From contig CALFOF010000030.1 in assembly GCA_937919075.1 (NCBI GenBank), forward strand, positions 1 to 8,562: a DNA stretch of 8,562 nucleotides. Direction: 5' to 3'. Of the stretch, positions 1 to 5,607 are shown in pieces. This DNA is from an uncultured Cyanobium sp. (GTDB taxonomy: Bacteria; Cyanobacteriota; Cyanobacteriia; PCC-6307; Cyanobiaceae). The position numbers were made by a program, and so were the translations under genes. How positions within the stretch are numbered: position 1 is the first letter of the stretch; the number at the start of each line of letters is the position of its first letter. The notes beneath the pieces were generated by a model that made no database searches, was not told the DNA's origin, and worked only from the letters and a program-made list of their open reading frames with translations.

Positions 1-557
1 GCCATCGAGCGCAGCGCCTCGAGATTCGGGCCGGCCAGGGTGCCATCGGTGGCGATGTCGGTGCTCACGATCGCCGCCACACCGCTGCCTTCAAAACTGG
101 CGGCGAGAGCTGTGGCCTCCACCGCGCTTTCCTCCAGCCAACCGCGGGTGGCCACCCTGCCGCCGCGGGCATCGATGCCCACCACGATCCGGCCGGGGAA
201 GCGGGCCGCCAGCGCATGCACCAGCTCCGGCTGCTCGATCGCCACCGTGCCCAGGATCACCCGCTCCAGGCCTGCAGCGAGCAGCGCTTCCGCCCGTTCG
301 GCCGTACGCACACCGCCGCCCAGCTGCACGGGAATGCGGAGCGCCGCCGTGATCGCACGCACCACCGCATCGTTGACCGGCTCACCACTGCGGGCGCCAT
401 CAAGATCGACCAGATGCAGTCGTTCGGCCCCCTGGCGCTGCCAATCGAGGGCCTGGGCCACTGGGTCGTCGCTGAAGCGGGTGACCTGGTCGTAATCGCC
501 TTGGTGCAGGCGCACGCAGTGGCCGTCGAGCAGGTCGATGGCGGGGATGATCTGCAT
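1..557 (-). CDS. hisA: HisA, phosphoribosylformimino-5-aminoimidazole carboxamide ribotide isomerase (3' end outside window)
   Basis: HisA catalyses the Amadori-type isomerisation of ProFAR to PRFAR, the fourth step of histidine biosynthesis, in the cytosol. The frame opens with MQIIPAIDLLDGHCVRL, the standard HisA start carrying the phosphate-barrel catalytic Asp at residue 8. It continues with LHLVDLDGA, a glycine-rich LGGGVR loop, VVGIDARGG with the second key Asp at residue 129, and STDIATDGTLAGPN with Asp 171. These are the (beta/alpha)8-barrel signatures of HisA rather than HisF. About 185 of the usual ~255 codons are present; the rest lies left of base 1. I chose ATG at 557 because it gives the family N-terminus. 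An in-frame ATG at 590 would add 11 unconserved residues, and neither has a convincing ribosome-binding site. The gene is divergent from the CSP41-like gene, with 89 bases between the starts. Identification is secure; only the start is uncertain. Confidence 0.96.
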   Translation of the reverse strand, partial: MQIIPAIDLLDGHCVRLHQGDYDQVTRFSDDPVAQALDWQRQGAERLHLVDLDGARSGEPVNDAVVRAITAALRIPVQLGGGVRTAERAEALLAAGLERVILGTVAIEQPELVHALAARFPGRIVVGIDARGGRVATRGWLEESAVEATALAASFEGSGVAAIVSTDIATDGTLAGPNLEALRSM

Positions 558-646
558 GGCGGAGCGGTGGGAGCCGTGGTCGGGGCCCATCCTCGCTGGC
601 AGGGGTGGGGGCAGCGCTTGAATGGCGGCACGTTGCCGCTGCTTCC

Positions 647-1564
647 GTGAAGATCCTGGTGATGGGTGGCACCCGCTTCATCGGTAAGCCCCTGGTGGCC
701 CAGCTGCAGGGCTATGGCCATGCGCTCACCCTGTTCACGCGCGGCCGTAACCCGGTGCCGGCCGGGGTGGAGCATCTGGTGGGCGATCGCAGCGATGCCG
801 CCGCGCTCGAGCCGCTGTGCGGTCGCGCCTTCGACGTGATCATCGACAGCAGCGGCCGCAACCTCGACGACAGCCAGGCGGTGGTGGAGCGCACCGGCGC
901 CCCCACCCATCGCTTTGTGTACGTGAGCTCGGCCGGCGTCTACGCCGACAGCGATCTGTGGCCGCTGGATGAAACCGCCGCCACCGACCCCGCCTGCCGC
1001 CATGCCGGCAAGCTCCACACCGAAGACTGGCTGCGGGCCGAGCGCATCCCCTTCACCAGCTTCCGGCCCACCTACATCTACGGGCCCGGCAACTACAACC
1101 CGGTGGAGAGCTGGTTCTTCGACCGCATAGTGCACGACCAGCCGGTGCCCCTGCCCGGCGACGGCACGACCATCACCCAGCTGGGCCATGTGAGTGATCT
1201 GGCCACGGCCATGGCCCGCTGCCTGGAGGTGGACGCCGCCAACAACCGCATTTACAACTGCTCAGGCCGCAAGGGCGTGACCTTCCGCGGGCTGGTGGCA
1301 GCGACGGCGCGGGCCTGCGGCAAGGATCCGGCGGCGGTGACGATCCGCAGCTTCGCTCCTTCCGGCCTGGATCCCAAGGCACGCAAGGCCTTCCCGCTGC
1401 GGCTGGCCCACTTCCTCACCGATGTGCACCGGCTGGAGCGTGAACTGGCCTGGACGCCGGCCTTCGATCTCGACGCCGGCCTGGCGGACAGCTACAGCAA
1501 CGATTACGCCCTGCGCCCCGCCGCCCGCCCGGATTTCAGCGGCGACGCGGCGCTGCTGGGCTGA
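647..1564 (+). CDS. CSP41-like NAD-dependent epimerase/dehydratase family protein (atypical extended SDR)
   Basis: This is a 305-residue extended short-chain dehydrogenase/reductase fold protein. A Rossmann nucleotide-binding loop GGTRFIG lies at residues 7-13 just after the start, followed by VYVSSAGVY (about 91-99), RHAGKLHTE (118-126), RPTYIYGPGNYNPVE (140-154) and TQLGHVSDLA (177-186). The last three match the plastid/cyanobacterial CSP41 (chloroplast stem-loop binding protein) family as I remember it. In classical epimerases the active site is YxxxK. Here the position four before Lys 122 is Arg and no Tyr is present, so sugar epimerase activity is doubtful. Plastid CSP41 proteins bind and cleave RNA and influence plastid transcript stability; a similar role here is inference. 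GTG at 647 is chosen because it places the Rossmann strand at the very N-terminus. GTG at 605 would add 14 residues. Neither has a strong Shine-Dalgarno. The 3' end overlaps the convergent pgsA gene by 29 bases. Confidence 0.88.
   Translation: MKILVMGGTRFIGKPLVAQLQGYGHALTLFTRGRNPVPAGVEHLVGDRSDAAALEPLCGRAFDVIIDSSGRNLDDSQAVVERTGAPTHRFVYVSSAGVYADSDLWPLDETAATDPACRHAGKLHTEDWLRAERIPFTSFRPTYIYGPGNYNPVESWFFDRIVHDQPVPLPGDGTTITQLGHVSDLATAMARCLEVDAANNRIYNCSGRKGVTFRGLVAATARACGKDPAAVTIRSFAPSGLDPKARKAFPLRLAHFLTDVHRLERELAWTPAFDLDAGLADSYSNDYALRPAARPDFSGDAALLG
783..790. other. HIP1 palindrome GCGATCGC
   Basis: One perfect copy of the highly iterated palindrome GCGATCGC lies inside the CSP41-like gene. HIP1 is over-represented in many cyanobacterial genomes, so it fits a cyanobacterial source. 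A single copy in 8.5 kb of GC-rich DNA is weak evidence by itself, and no local function is implied. Confidence 0.55.
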
Positions 1565-2153
1565 GATAGCCCAGCGCCGAGCTGAGCGCCAACGCCAGCG
1601 ACGGCCAGAACAGCCACCAACCGGCGCTGTGCAGCACGGCAACCAGCCCGGCCTGGCCCAGGCCCAGTCCCCAACGTTCGGGCCAGAGCAGCAGCAGCAG
1701 GGCGCTGAACTGCAGCACCGTTTTGGCCTTGCCGGCGCGGGAAGCGGGGCCGCCATCCCCCTGGCCGGCCCGCCAGCCGGAGATCAGCAGCTCGCGCGCC
1801 AGCAGCAGCCACACCGCCCAGAGCGGCAGATTGCCGGCGGCGCCCAGCCACAGCAGCGGTGCACTGATCAGGATCTTGTCGGTGAGGGGATCGAGGCGGG
1901 CGCCCCAGGCGGAACCACCGCCGGCGCGGCGGGCCAGGGCACCATCGGCCCAATCGCTGAAGCCGCCCAGCAGCAGCAGGCACCAGGCTGCCCCCTGCAG
2001 ATCGGCAGCCAGCAGCAGCAGCAGCGGCAGGCCGAGCACGGCCCGCGCCACTGTGAGGCCATCGGCAAGGCGCCGGGCCGCGGAGCTGGCGGGCCTATGG
2101 GAAGGACTGTGGGCGGGTCTGTGGGAGGGATTGTGCTGGGGTGTCGGCGTCAA
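1536..2153 (-). CDS. pgsA: CDP-diacylglycerol--glycerol-3-phosphate 3-phosphatidyltransferase (PgsA)
   Basis: PgsA transfers a phosphatidyl group from CDP-diacylglycerol to glycerol-3-phosphate. This is the committed step to phosphatidylglycerol, the only major phospholipid of thylakoid membranes. The CDP-alcohol phosphotransferase signature D-x2-D-G-x2-A-R-x8-G-x3-D-x3-D is complete at residues 67-92 (DWADGALAR, then G84, D88, D92). Hydrophobic segments around 35-50, 55-65, 93-105, 109-120 and 145-155 fit a multi-pass inner-membrane enzyme. The reading frame gives 205 residues from a TTG at 2153 with no visible Shine-Dalgarno. The first ~28 residues are a polar His/Pro/Ser stretch with an internal PSHRPA repeat, not the usual short PgsA lead-in. 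The true start may therefore be elsewhere, for example a GTG near residue 35. Its 3' end overlaps the convergent CSP41-like gene by 29 bases. pgsA rather than another CDP-alcohol transferase is favoured by size and context; the exact acceptor cannot be proven from the motif. Confidence 0.85.
   Translation of the reverse strand: MTPTPQHNPSHRPAHSPSHRPASSAARRLADGLTVARAVLGLPLLLLLAADLQGAAWCLLLLGGFSDWADGALARRAGGGSAWGARLDPLTDKILISAPLLWLGAAGNLPLWAVWLLLARELLISGWRAGQGDGGPASRAGKAKTVLQFSALLLLLWPERWGLGLGQAGLVAVLHSAGWWLFWPSLALALSSALGYLSPAAPRRR
2092..2136. repeat. imperfect ~22-bp direct repeat in the 5' end of pgsA
   Basis: Two adjacent units of about 22 bases share the pattern ct(a/g)tggga(a/g)gga(c/t)tgtg. 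On the minus strand they encode the PSHRPAHSPSHRPA part of the PgsA N-terminal extension. The repeat explains the low-complexity leader and looks like a small slippage duplication. It is short and imperfect, and I infer no function. Confidence 0.4.
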
Positions 2154-2236
2154 GCTGGGCAGGCCAGAAGGGTCAGTCTGCTGCTGCGGATCCTGACCCC
2201 TCGCTGGCCTAGAACCATTTCAACCGCAACGCACCG

Positions 2237-2713
2237 ATGACCCTCGACTCCCAGCCGACCCTGCGAGTGGCGGCGGCCATGACCAGCCCGGTGTTGAGCG
2301 TGACACCCGAAACCCCCCTGCAGCAGGCGGTGCAATTGCTGAGCGAGCACCACATCAGTGGCCTGCCGGTGCTGGATGGCGCCGGAGCGCTGGTGGGGGA
2401 GCTCACTGAGCAGAACCTGATGGTGAAGGAAAGCGGCTTTGATGCCGGTCCCTATGTGATGCTGCTCGATGCGGTGATCTACCTGCGCAATCCACTCGAC
2501 TGGGACCGGCAGGTGCACCAGGTGCTGGGCAGCACGGTGGGCGAATTGATGGGCGCTCACCCCCACACCTGCTCTGCCGAGCTCTCCTTGCCGGCGGCGG
2601 CCCGGCTGCTGCAGGACCGCAGCACCCAGCGGCTGTTCGTGCTGGAGGGCGGCAAACTGGTTGGTGTGCTCACCCGCGGTGATGTGGTGCGCGCCCTGGC
2701 GGCAGCGGCTTGA
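2237..2713 (+). CDS. CBS-pair domain protein
   Basis: This is a 158-residue protein built almost entirely of two CBS domains. CBS1 spans about residues 11-62 (AAAMTSPVLSVTPETPLQQA, then HHISGLPVLD and LVGELTEQNLM). A ~35-residue linker rich in hydrophobic and aromatic residues follows, then CBS2 at about 98-155 (VGELMGAHPHTCSAELSL, then QRLFVLEGGKLVGVLTRGDVVRAL). The GLPVLD and GVLTRGDV strands are classic CBS pieces. CBS pairs usually bind adenosine nucleotides or S-adenosyl compounds and regulate partner enzymes or transporters. No effector domain is attached, so the partner is unknown. The ATG at 2237 has no clear ribosome-binding site but gives the expected lead-in before CBS1. It is divergent from pgsA, with 83 bases between the starts. 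Its last 44 bases overlap the tail of the convergent phosphoesterase gene. Confidence 0.9.
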   Translation: MTLDSQPTLRVAAAMTSPVLSVTPETPLQQAVQLLSEHHISGLPVLDGAGALVGELTEQNLMVKESGFDAGPYVMLLDAVIYLRNPLDWDRQVHQVLGSTVGELMGAHPHTCSAELSLPAAARLLQDRSTQRLFVLEGGKLVGVLTRGDVVRALAAAA

Positions 2714-3356
2714 GCCAGGCCACGATTGATCCGTCGGCCACCAGCCAGCGCTGGTGGTGTGCCTCGCAGGGGTGGCCGCCGGTGAGCGTGCCGAAGGCTG
2801 GCAGCACCAGGCGCTGGGCTTCGGCGTGGTGAACAAAACAGGGCAGGCGCAGCCGGTCGCTGCGGCCGCCGATCGTTGCCACCGGATGCAGGTGGCCGCA
2901 GAGCTGCAGCAGCGCACTTCCGCCTGGCGGCAGGGGTTCCGGACCGTGGCTGAGCCAGAGGGGCCCGCGCCGACTGCTGGGCTGCTGCATCAGCCCTTCG
3001 AGCCAGCTGCCCCGTTCGTGGTTGCCGGCGATCAGGGTGAGCGGACAGCCGAGCAGCTCCGGCAAGGCCTGGATCTTCTGGCGCAGCTCACCGGTGAGGC
3101 CGAGCCGTCCGTGGATAAGATCACCCAGCACCAGCACCTCGCGTGGCTGCCAGCGGTGCGCCAGCGCGATCAGGGCGTTGAAGGTGGCGGCATCGCCATC
3201 ACTGGGCAATGGCACGCCATGAGCCTGAAACAACTCGGCCTTGCCCAGGTGCAGATCCGCCACCAGCAGCAGGCGCTGGAGCGGATCCCACACCGCCTTC
3301 GCTCCCAGGAGCTCAAGCCGGTGGCCGCGCCAGAGGAAGGAAAGGTGTTCGCTCAA
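2670..3356 (-). CDS. pdeM: PdeM-like calcineurin-type metallophosphoesterase (ligase-associated endonuclease family)
   Basis: This is a 228-residue calcineurin-like phosphoesterase with the full two-metal motif set: ADLHLGK (Asp 34, His 36), LGDLIHG (Asp 79, His 82), AGNHERG (Asn 112, His 113), a His in LSHGPE (137) and GHLHP (His 155 and 157). The DLHLGKAELFQAHGVPLP stretch and the overall size fit the PdeM group, nucleases often encoded beside an Lhr-type helicase, an exonuclease and an ATP-dependent ligase in DNA-damage clusters. Those partners are not in this window, so the PdeM label rests on sequence resemblance only. The TTG at 3356 gives the usual short lead before the first strand. 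An in-frame TTG at 3425 has a better Shine-Dalgarno (GAGG, 5-base spacing) and would add 23 unconserved residues. The gene overlaps the CBS gene tail by 44 bases. Confidence 0.78.
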   Translation of the reverse strand: MSEHLSFLWRGHRLELLGAKAVWDPLQRLLLVADLHLGKAELFQAHGVPLPSDGDAATFNALIALAHRWQPREVLVLGDLIHGRLGLTGELRQKIQALPELLGCPLTLIAGNHERGSWLEGLMQQPSSRRGPLWLSHGPEPLPPGGSALLQLCGHLHPVATIGGRSDRLRLPCFVHHAEAQRLVLPAFGTLTGGHPCEAHHQRWLVADGSIVAWLKPLPPGRAPHHRG

Positions 3357-3394
3357 CGGGTTTTGGGCGCAGCCTTGCTGCTGATGTGTTCCAT
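3353..3394 (-). other. possible 13-codon upstream ORF overlapping the phosphoesterase start
   Basis: An ATG at 3394 on the minus strand opens MEHISSKAAPKTR and stops at TGA 3355-3353. That stop overlaps the proposed TTG start of the phosphoesterase (3356-3354) as TTGA. Such stop/start overlap is a known arrangement for translational coupling. The ORF has only a weak ribosome-binding site and could be chance. If the phosphoesterase really starts at TTG 3425, the overlap means nothing. Confidence 0.2.
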
Positions 3395-3451
3395 CTGATA
3401 CCCAGTTTCCCGTTCCATCCGTCAAGATTCCCTCACTAGGCGGCACTCCCC

Positions 3452-3688
3452 GTGAGCCAACGTCGTTCCCAGCGCCAGCTCCCTGGAGAAACCCTCCAGT
3501 GGATTGAAGGCCGTCTGCGAGATCTGGAGCGGCTGGAGTTCTTTGAAGAGGCCTACGCCCTGCGCATGGAGATGGCCGAATGGCTGTTGGAACGTGACAG
3601 CAGCTTGTCTGTGAGCAATCTGACGGTGGCCCGCCTGTTGCGTGATGGCTGCCTCGCCCCGGCGCCACCGGTTTCTGAGCAGGGCTGA
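3452..3688 (+). CDS. small conserved-looking hypothetical protein, 78 residues
   Basis: I do not recognise a named family. The protein begins MSQRRSQRQLPGETLQWIEG. It continues with a long acidic/basic helix-forming stretch (about residues 18-52, rich in Leu, Glu and Arg, with WIEGRLRDLERLEFF and MEMAEWLLERD) and ends in a proline-rich tail. It has no membrane segment, no signal peptide and no cysteine cluster, so it should be a small soluble helical protein, possibly a helical hairpin. The start is GTG at 3452 with a weak AGGCGG about 9 bases upstream. It is divergent from the phosphoesterase gene with only a short gap. It lies 48 bases upstream of a tiny membrane-peptide ORF on the same strand, so the two may be co-transcribed. 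Codon usage resembles the neighbours, which supports a real gene. Confidence 0.72.
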   Translation: MSQRRSQRQLPGETLQWIEGRLRDLERLEFFEEAYALRMEMAEWLLERDSSLSVSNLTVARLLRDGCLAPAPPVSEQG

Positions 3689-3736
3689 GCCGCCGCTACT
3701 CCGTAACCTGCACGCACCTTTGGCACCGCCTTTGTC

Positions 3737-3817
3737 ATGACCATCGCCCTGCTCCTTGCTCTCGTCGGTTCGTTGGCGCTGATGTCGGTGATCATTCGCC
3801 GGCTTGAAAAGGCCTGA
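3737..3817 (+). CDS. 26-residue single-pass membrane peptide
   Basis: ATG at 3737 opens a short frame coding for MTIALLLALVGSLALMSVII followed by RRLEKA and TGA. It is one hydrophobic helix of about 19 residues with a basic tail. By the positive-inside rule the C-terminus should be cytoplasmic. An in-frame stop at 3704 limits upstream extension. The size and layout resemble low-molecular-mass subunits of photosynthetic complexes or NDH-1, but it does not match the PsbM, PsbT, PsaM, PetL, PetN or PetM sequences I know. Other options are a small regulatory membrane peptide or a chance ORF. It follows the 78-residue gene by 48 bases on the same strand. Its stop codon lies in the hairpin that also ends the convergent glycosyltransferase gene. 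The ribosome-binding site is weak. Confidence 0.5.
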   Translation: MTIALLLALVGSLALMSVIIRRLEKA

Positions 3818-3833
3818 GCACCGCCTTCAGGCC
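3807..3833 (-). terminator. intrinsic terminator of the glycosyltransferase gene, shared with the convergent small ORF
   Basis: A perfect 7-bp inverted repeat, GGCCTGA (3811-3817) and TCAGGCC (3827-3833), encloses a 9-base loop. Read on the minus strand, the stem is followed directly by TTTT (3810-3807), as in a Rho-independent terminator. The left arm contains the TGA of the small membrane peptide and the right arm contains the TGA of the glycosyltransferase. The T-tract is short and exists only for the minus direction, so efficiency on the plus strand is doubtful. Confidence 0.5.
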
Positions 3834-5152
3834 AGTGAGCGCCCACGCCAGGTCCAGCCGCGGCCGGTAGTGGTTTTCCAGATGGAGGCCAGCGTGATCG
3901 CGGCGATCAAGCCACCGCCCAGGCCGGCCAACCACCAGTGCCGCGCCGGCAGCAGCACCCGTTGCTGCGCCCAGAGCCGCAGGGCCAGGTGCAAGGCAAT
4001 GCCGGCCGCCGCCGGGGCCAGCAGCGGCGAAAGCTTTCCTTCCCGCAGGCTGTCGATCCCGGCCAGGGCCAGCAGCAACCAGGGCCCGCTGAACAGCAAC
4101 AGCGTCACAACGCCACTGGCGAGCACCAGCGCACCGTTGCCTTGCAAGCCCAGATACCAGTTCTTGGTCCAGCCTTCCCAGAGGCCGGCGAAATCGCGGT
4201 ACATCCTCAGGCTCACAAGATCCAGCGCCAGCAGATAACGCAGCCGGAACCCCTGCCCCTTGATCGCCCGCGCCAGGGCCATGTCCTCCACCACTTCCGC
4301 CGCCACAGCCCGGTGCCCGCCGATGGCGTCGTAGGCGCTGCGGCGAAACAGCATGAACGGCCCGGCGGCAAAGGCGCTGGGGTCGGTTGGGTCGTTGGTG
4401 CGATCGGTGGGGAAACCCAGGGTGAGCAGGAACGCCACGATCGGCTGCACCAGCCACTCCGCCAGGCAGCCGCAGGCCAGGCGCGGCGCCAGGCTGAGCA
4501 GGTCACTGCCCTGCTGTTTGGCGTCCTGCAGGGCGGCCCTCAGAGCGCCCGGGTCCACGCTCACATCCGCATCGACAAACAGGATCCAGCCGTGGGGGGT
4601 TGCTGGCGGCCGTTGCCGCGCGGCTTCGCTGCAGGGCCAGTTCTTGCCACACCAACGCTCGCCAGCCGGCCGGGGCCCGCAACGCAGCACCTGCGCTGCC
4701 GGCAGAGGCACGGGGGCGGATGTTGGGGTCGCCAGTTCTGCGATCACGGCTTCCGCCTTGCGGATGGTGTCGTCGCTGGAGCCGTCGTCGGCCACCAGCA
4801 CCTGCCAGTGGCCGCAGGGGGGATCACTCGCCAACAGCGCCCGCAGGCAGCCCTCGATGTTGGCGGATTCGTTGTAAGTGGGCACCACCACCAGCAGCTG
4901 GTCGTCGTTGGCGGCGGCGATGTCGGTGGCGATGTCGGTGCCTTCGGCGCTGGCGCGGCCTTCGCTACGGGCGCGCTGGAGCCGGGGAGCGCGCCGCAGG
5001 ATGACCTCCAGCAGCACCAGCATCAAGGCCAGCCCGGCAGCCACCGACCAGCCCAGCGTCAGCGTTGCTGTGTGCCAATCAATCGTCAGCGCAGCTGCGA
5101 ACCAGCCGAGCGTTGAAAGTGCCGGCCACTTGAACGTCAGCACCAGCGCCAT
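3827..5152 (-). CDS. membrane-bound family 2 glycosyltransferase (HpnB/CruG-like)
   Basis: This is a 441-residue polytopic GT2 enzyme. An N-terminal hydrophobic region (about residues 5-53) precedes the GT-A domain. That domain has VVVPTYNES (about 88-96), the nucleotide-sugar binding VADDGSSDDT (120-129), the metal-binding FVDADV (192-197), EVVEDMALARAIKGQGF (286-302) carrying the base-type Glu-Asp pair, and a GWTKNWY motif (327-333). Two or three membrane segments follow (about 340-375, 380-395, 405-425), then a basic tail. The order and the WTKNW motif recall glycosyltransferases acting on lipid acceptors, such as hopanoid-associated HpnB and the carotenoid enzyme CruG. The donor and acceptor cannot be read from sequence. 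ATG at 5152 is preferred because GAGG lies about 9-10 bases upstream on the minus strand and it begins a hydrophobic N-terminus. The frame is open back to 5263 but that part looks non-coding. It converges on the 26-residue membrane peptide. Confidence 0.85.
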   Translation of the reverse strand: MALVLTFKWPALSTLGWFAAALTIDWHTATLTLGWSVAAGLALMLVLLEVILRRAPRLQRARSEGRASAEGTDIATDIAAANDDQLLVVVPTYNESANIEGCLRALLASDPPCGHWQVLVADDGSSDDTIRKAEAVIAELATPTSAPVPLPAAQVLRCGPRPAGERWCGKNWPCSEAARQRPPATPHGWILFVDADVSVDPGALRAALQDAKQQGSDLLSLAPRLACGCLAEWLVQPIVAFLLTLGFPTDRTNDPTDPSAFAAGPFMLFRRSAYDAIGGHRAVAAEVVEDMALARAIKGQGFRLRYLLALDLVSLRMYRDFAGLWEGWTKNWYLGLQGNGALVLASGVVTLLLFSGPWLLLALAGIDSLREGKLSPLLAPAAAGIALHLALRLWAQQRVLLPARHWWLAGLGGGLIAAITLASIWKTTTGRGWTWRGRSLA

Positions 5153-5323
5153 GCACGCGTCCTCATCAGCTTGGGTGTCCACCCTCCAGCATGGGGCTGC
5201 GGCCCCAGCGAAGCAGACATCGGCAGGGGGGCCAGCATGATGGATTGTCAAAGGCGGACCCAACCAGGGACCCTCAGCACCACTCGCTCCCCGCAGCGCT
5301 CGTCTTACAGCCTATTCGCCCAT

Positions 5324-5343
5324 CTGGCCTATCACCAGGCCAG
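5324..5343. repeat. perfect inverted repeat, 7-bp arms
   Basis: CTGGCCT (5324-5330) and AGGCCAG (5337-5343) flank a 6-base loop. It can form a compact hairpin in the leader of the glycosyltransferase transcript, if that starts upstream. No T-run follows on either strand, so it is not an intrinsic terminator. It could be a leader structure or chance. Confidence 0.35.
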
Positions 5344-5547
5344 CTTGTGAACGGCGCCGATCAGAATAGTCCCTGCTCATTTAGAATATTACCGAGCAAT
5401 GTATTCAGCAATAAATGTTTTTCGTGCCATAGCAATCCTTTGCATGCATTGAAAACAACCTCAATCGCCAGGCATCGCGCAGGCTAGACAAAACCCCACA
5501 GGGTGATCACTGAGCCCAAGGTAAAGCAGCTTCAGCATAGAGGAGAC

Positions 5548-5607
5548 ATGAAGGTTCAAGGCGTGGCAGTGGCGCTCATGGCTGTGCCACAAATCCCACT
5601 GGCATGA
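5548..5607 (+). pseudogene. possible remnant of a secreted-protein gene (signal-peptide-like 19-codon ORF)
   Basis: ATG at 5548 follows AGAGGAG closely and codes for MKVQGVAVALMAVPQIPLA, then TGA. A Lys near the start and a hydrophobic core make it look like the first half of a signal peptide that stops abruptly. Further on, in another frame after a TAG, is a short open stretch SLGGTLIGNQGHIRSPLVLRQ. This could be a decayed gene or a short peptide gene, or nothing at all. The ribosome-binding site is only 2-4 bases from the ATG, which is tight. Confidence 0.2.

Noticed and set aside
45..62. 18-base identity cggtggcgatgtcggtgc shared with 4924-4941
   Set aside because: Both copies encode Thr-Asp-Ile-Ala-Thr with preferred codons (in hisA and the glycosyltransferase); chance codon convergence is enough.
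257..1189. 310-codon minus-strand frame across hisA and the CSP41-like gene
   Set aside because: It lies in a different frame from hisA and has Val/Gly/His-rich composition without motifs; both real genes explain the DNA.
1422..2240. 272-codon plus-strand frame opposite pgsA
   Set aside because: Runs of Gln from CAG repeats in antisense of Leu/Ala-rich membrane segments; pgsA has the full catalytic signature on the other strand.
4919..4942. tandem 12-base repeat gatgtcggtggc within the glycosyltransferase
   Set aside because: Only two units in a linker region of the protein (TDIATDIA); simple slippage, not a functional array.
3938..5116. 392-codon plus-strand frame opposite the glycosyltransferase
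   Set aside because: Low-complexity Gln/His/Gly composition, no domain, antisense to an unmistakable GT2 gene.
5563..5590. inverted repeat GTGGCA/TGCCAC
   Set aside because: Six-base arms with a 16-base loop are expected by chance and no T-tract or other signal follows.
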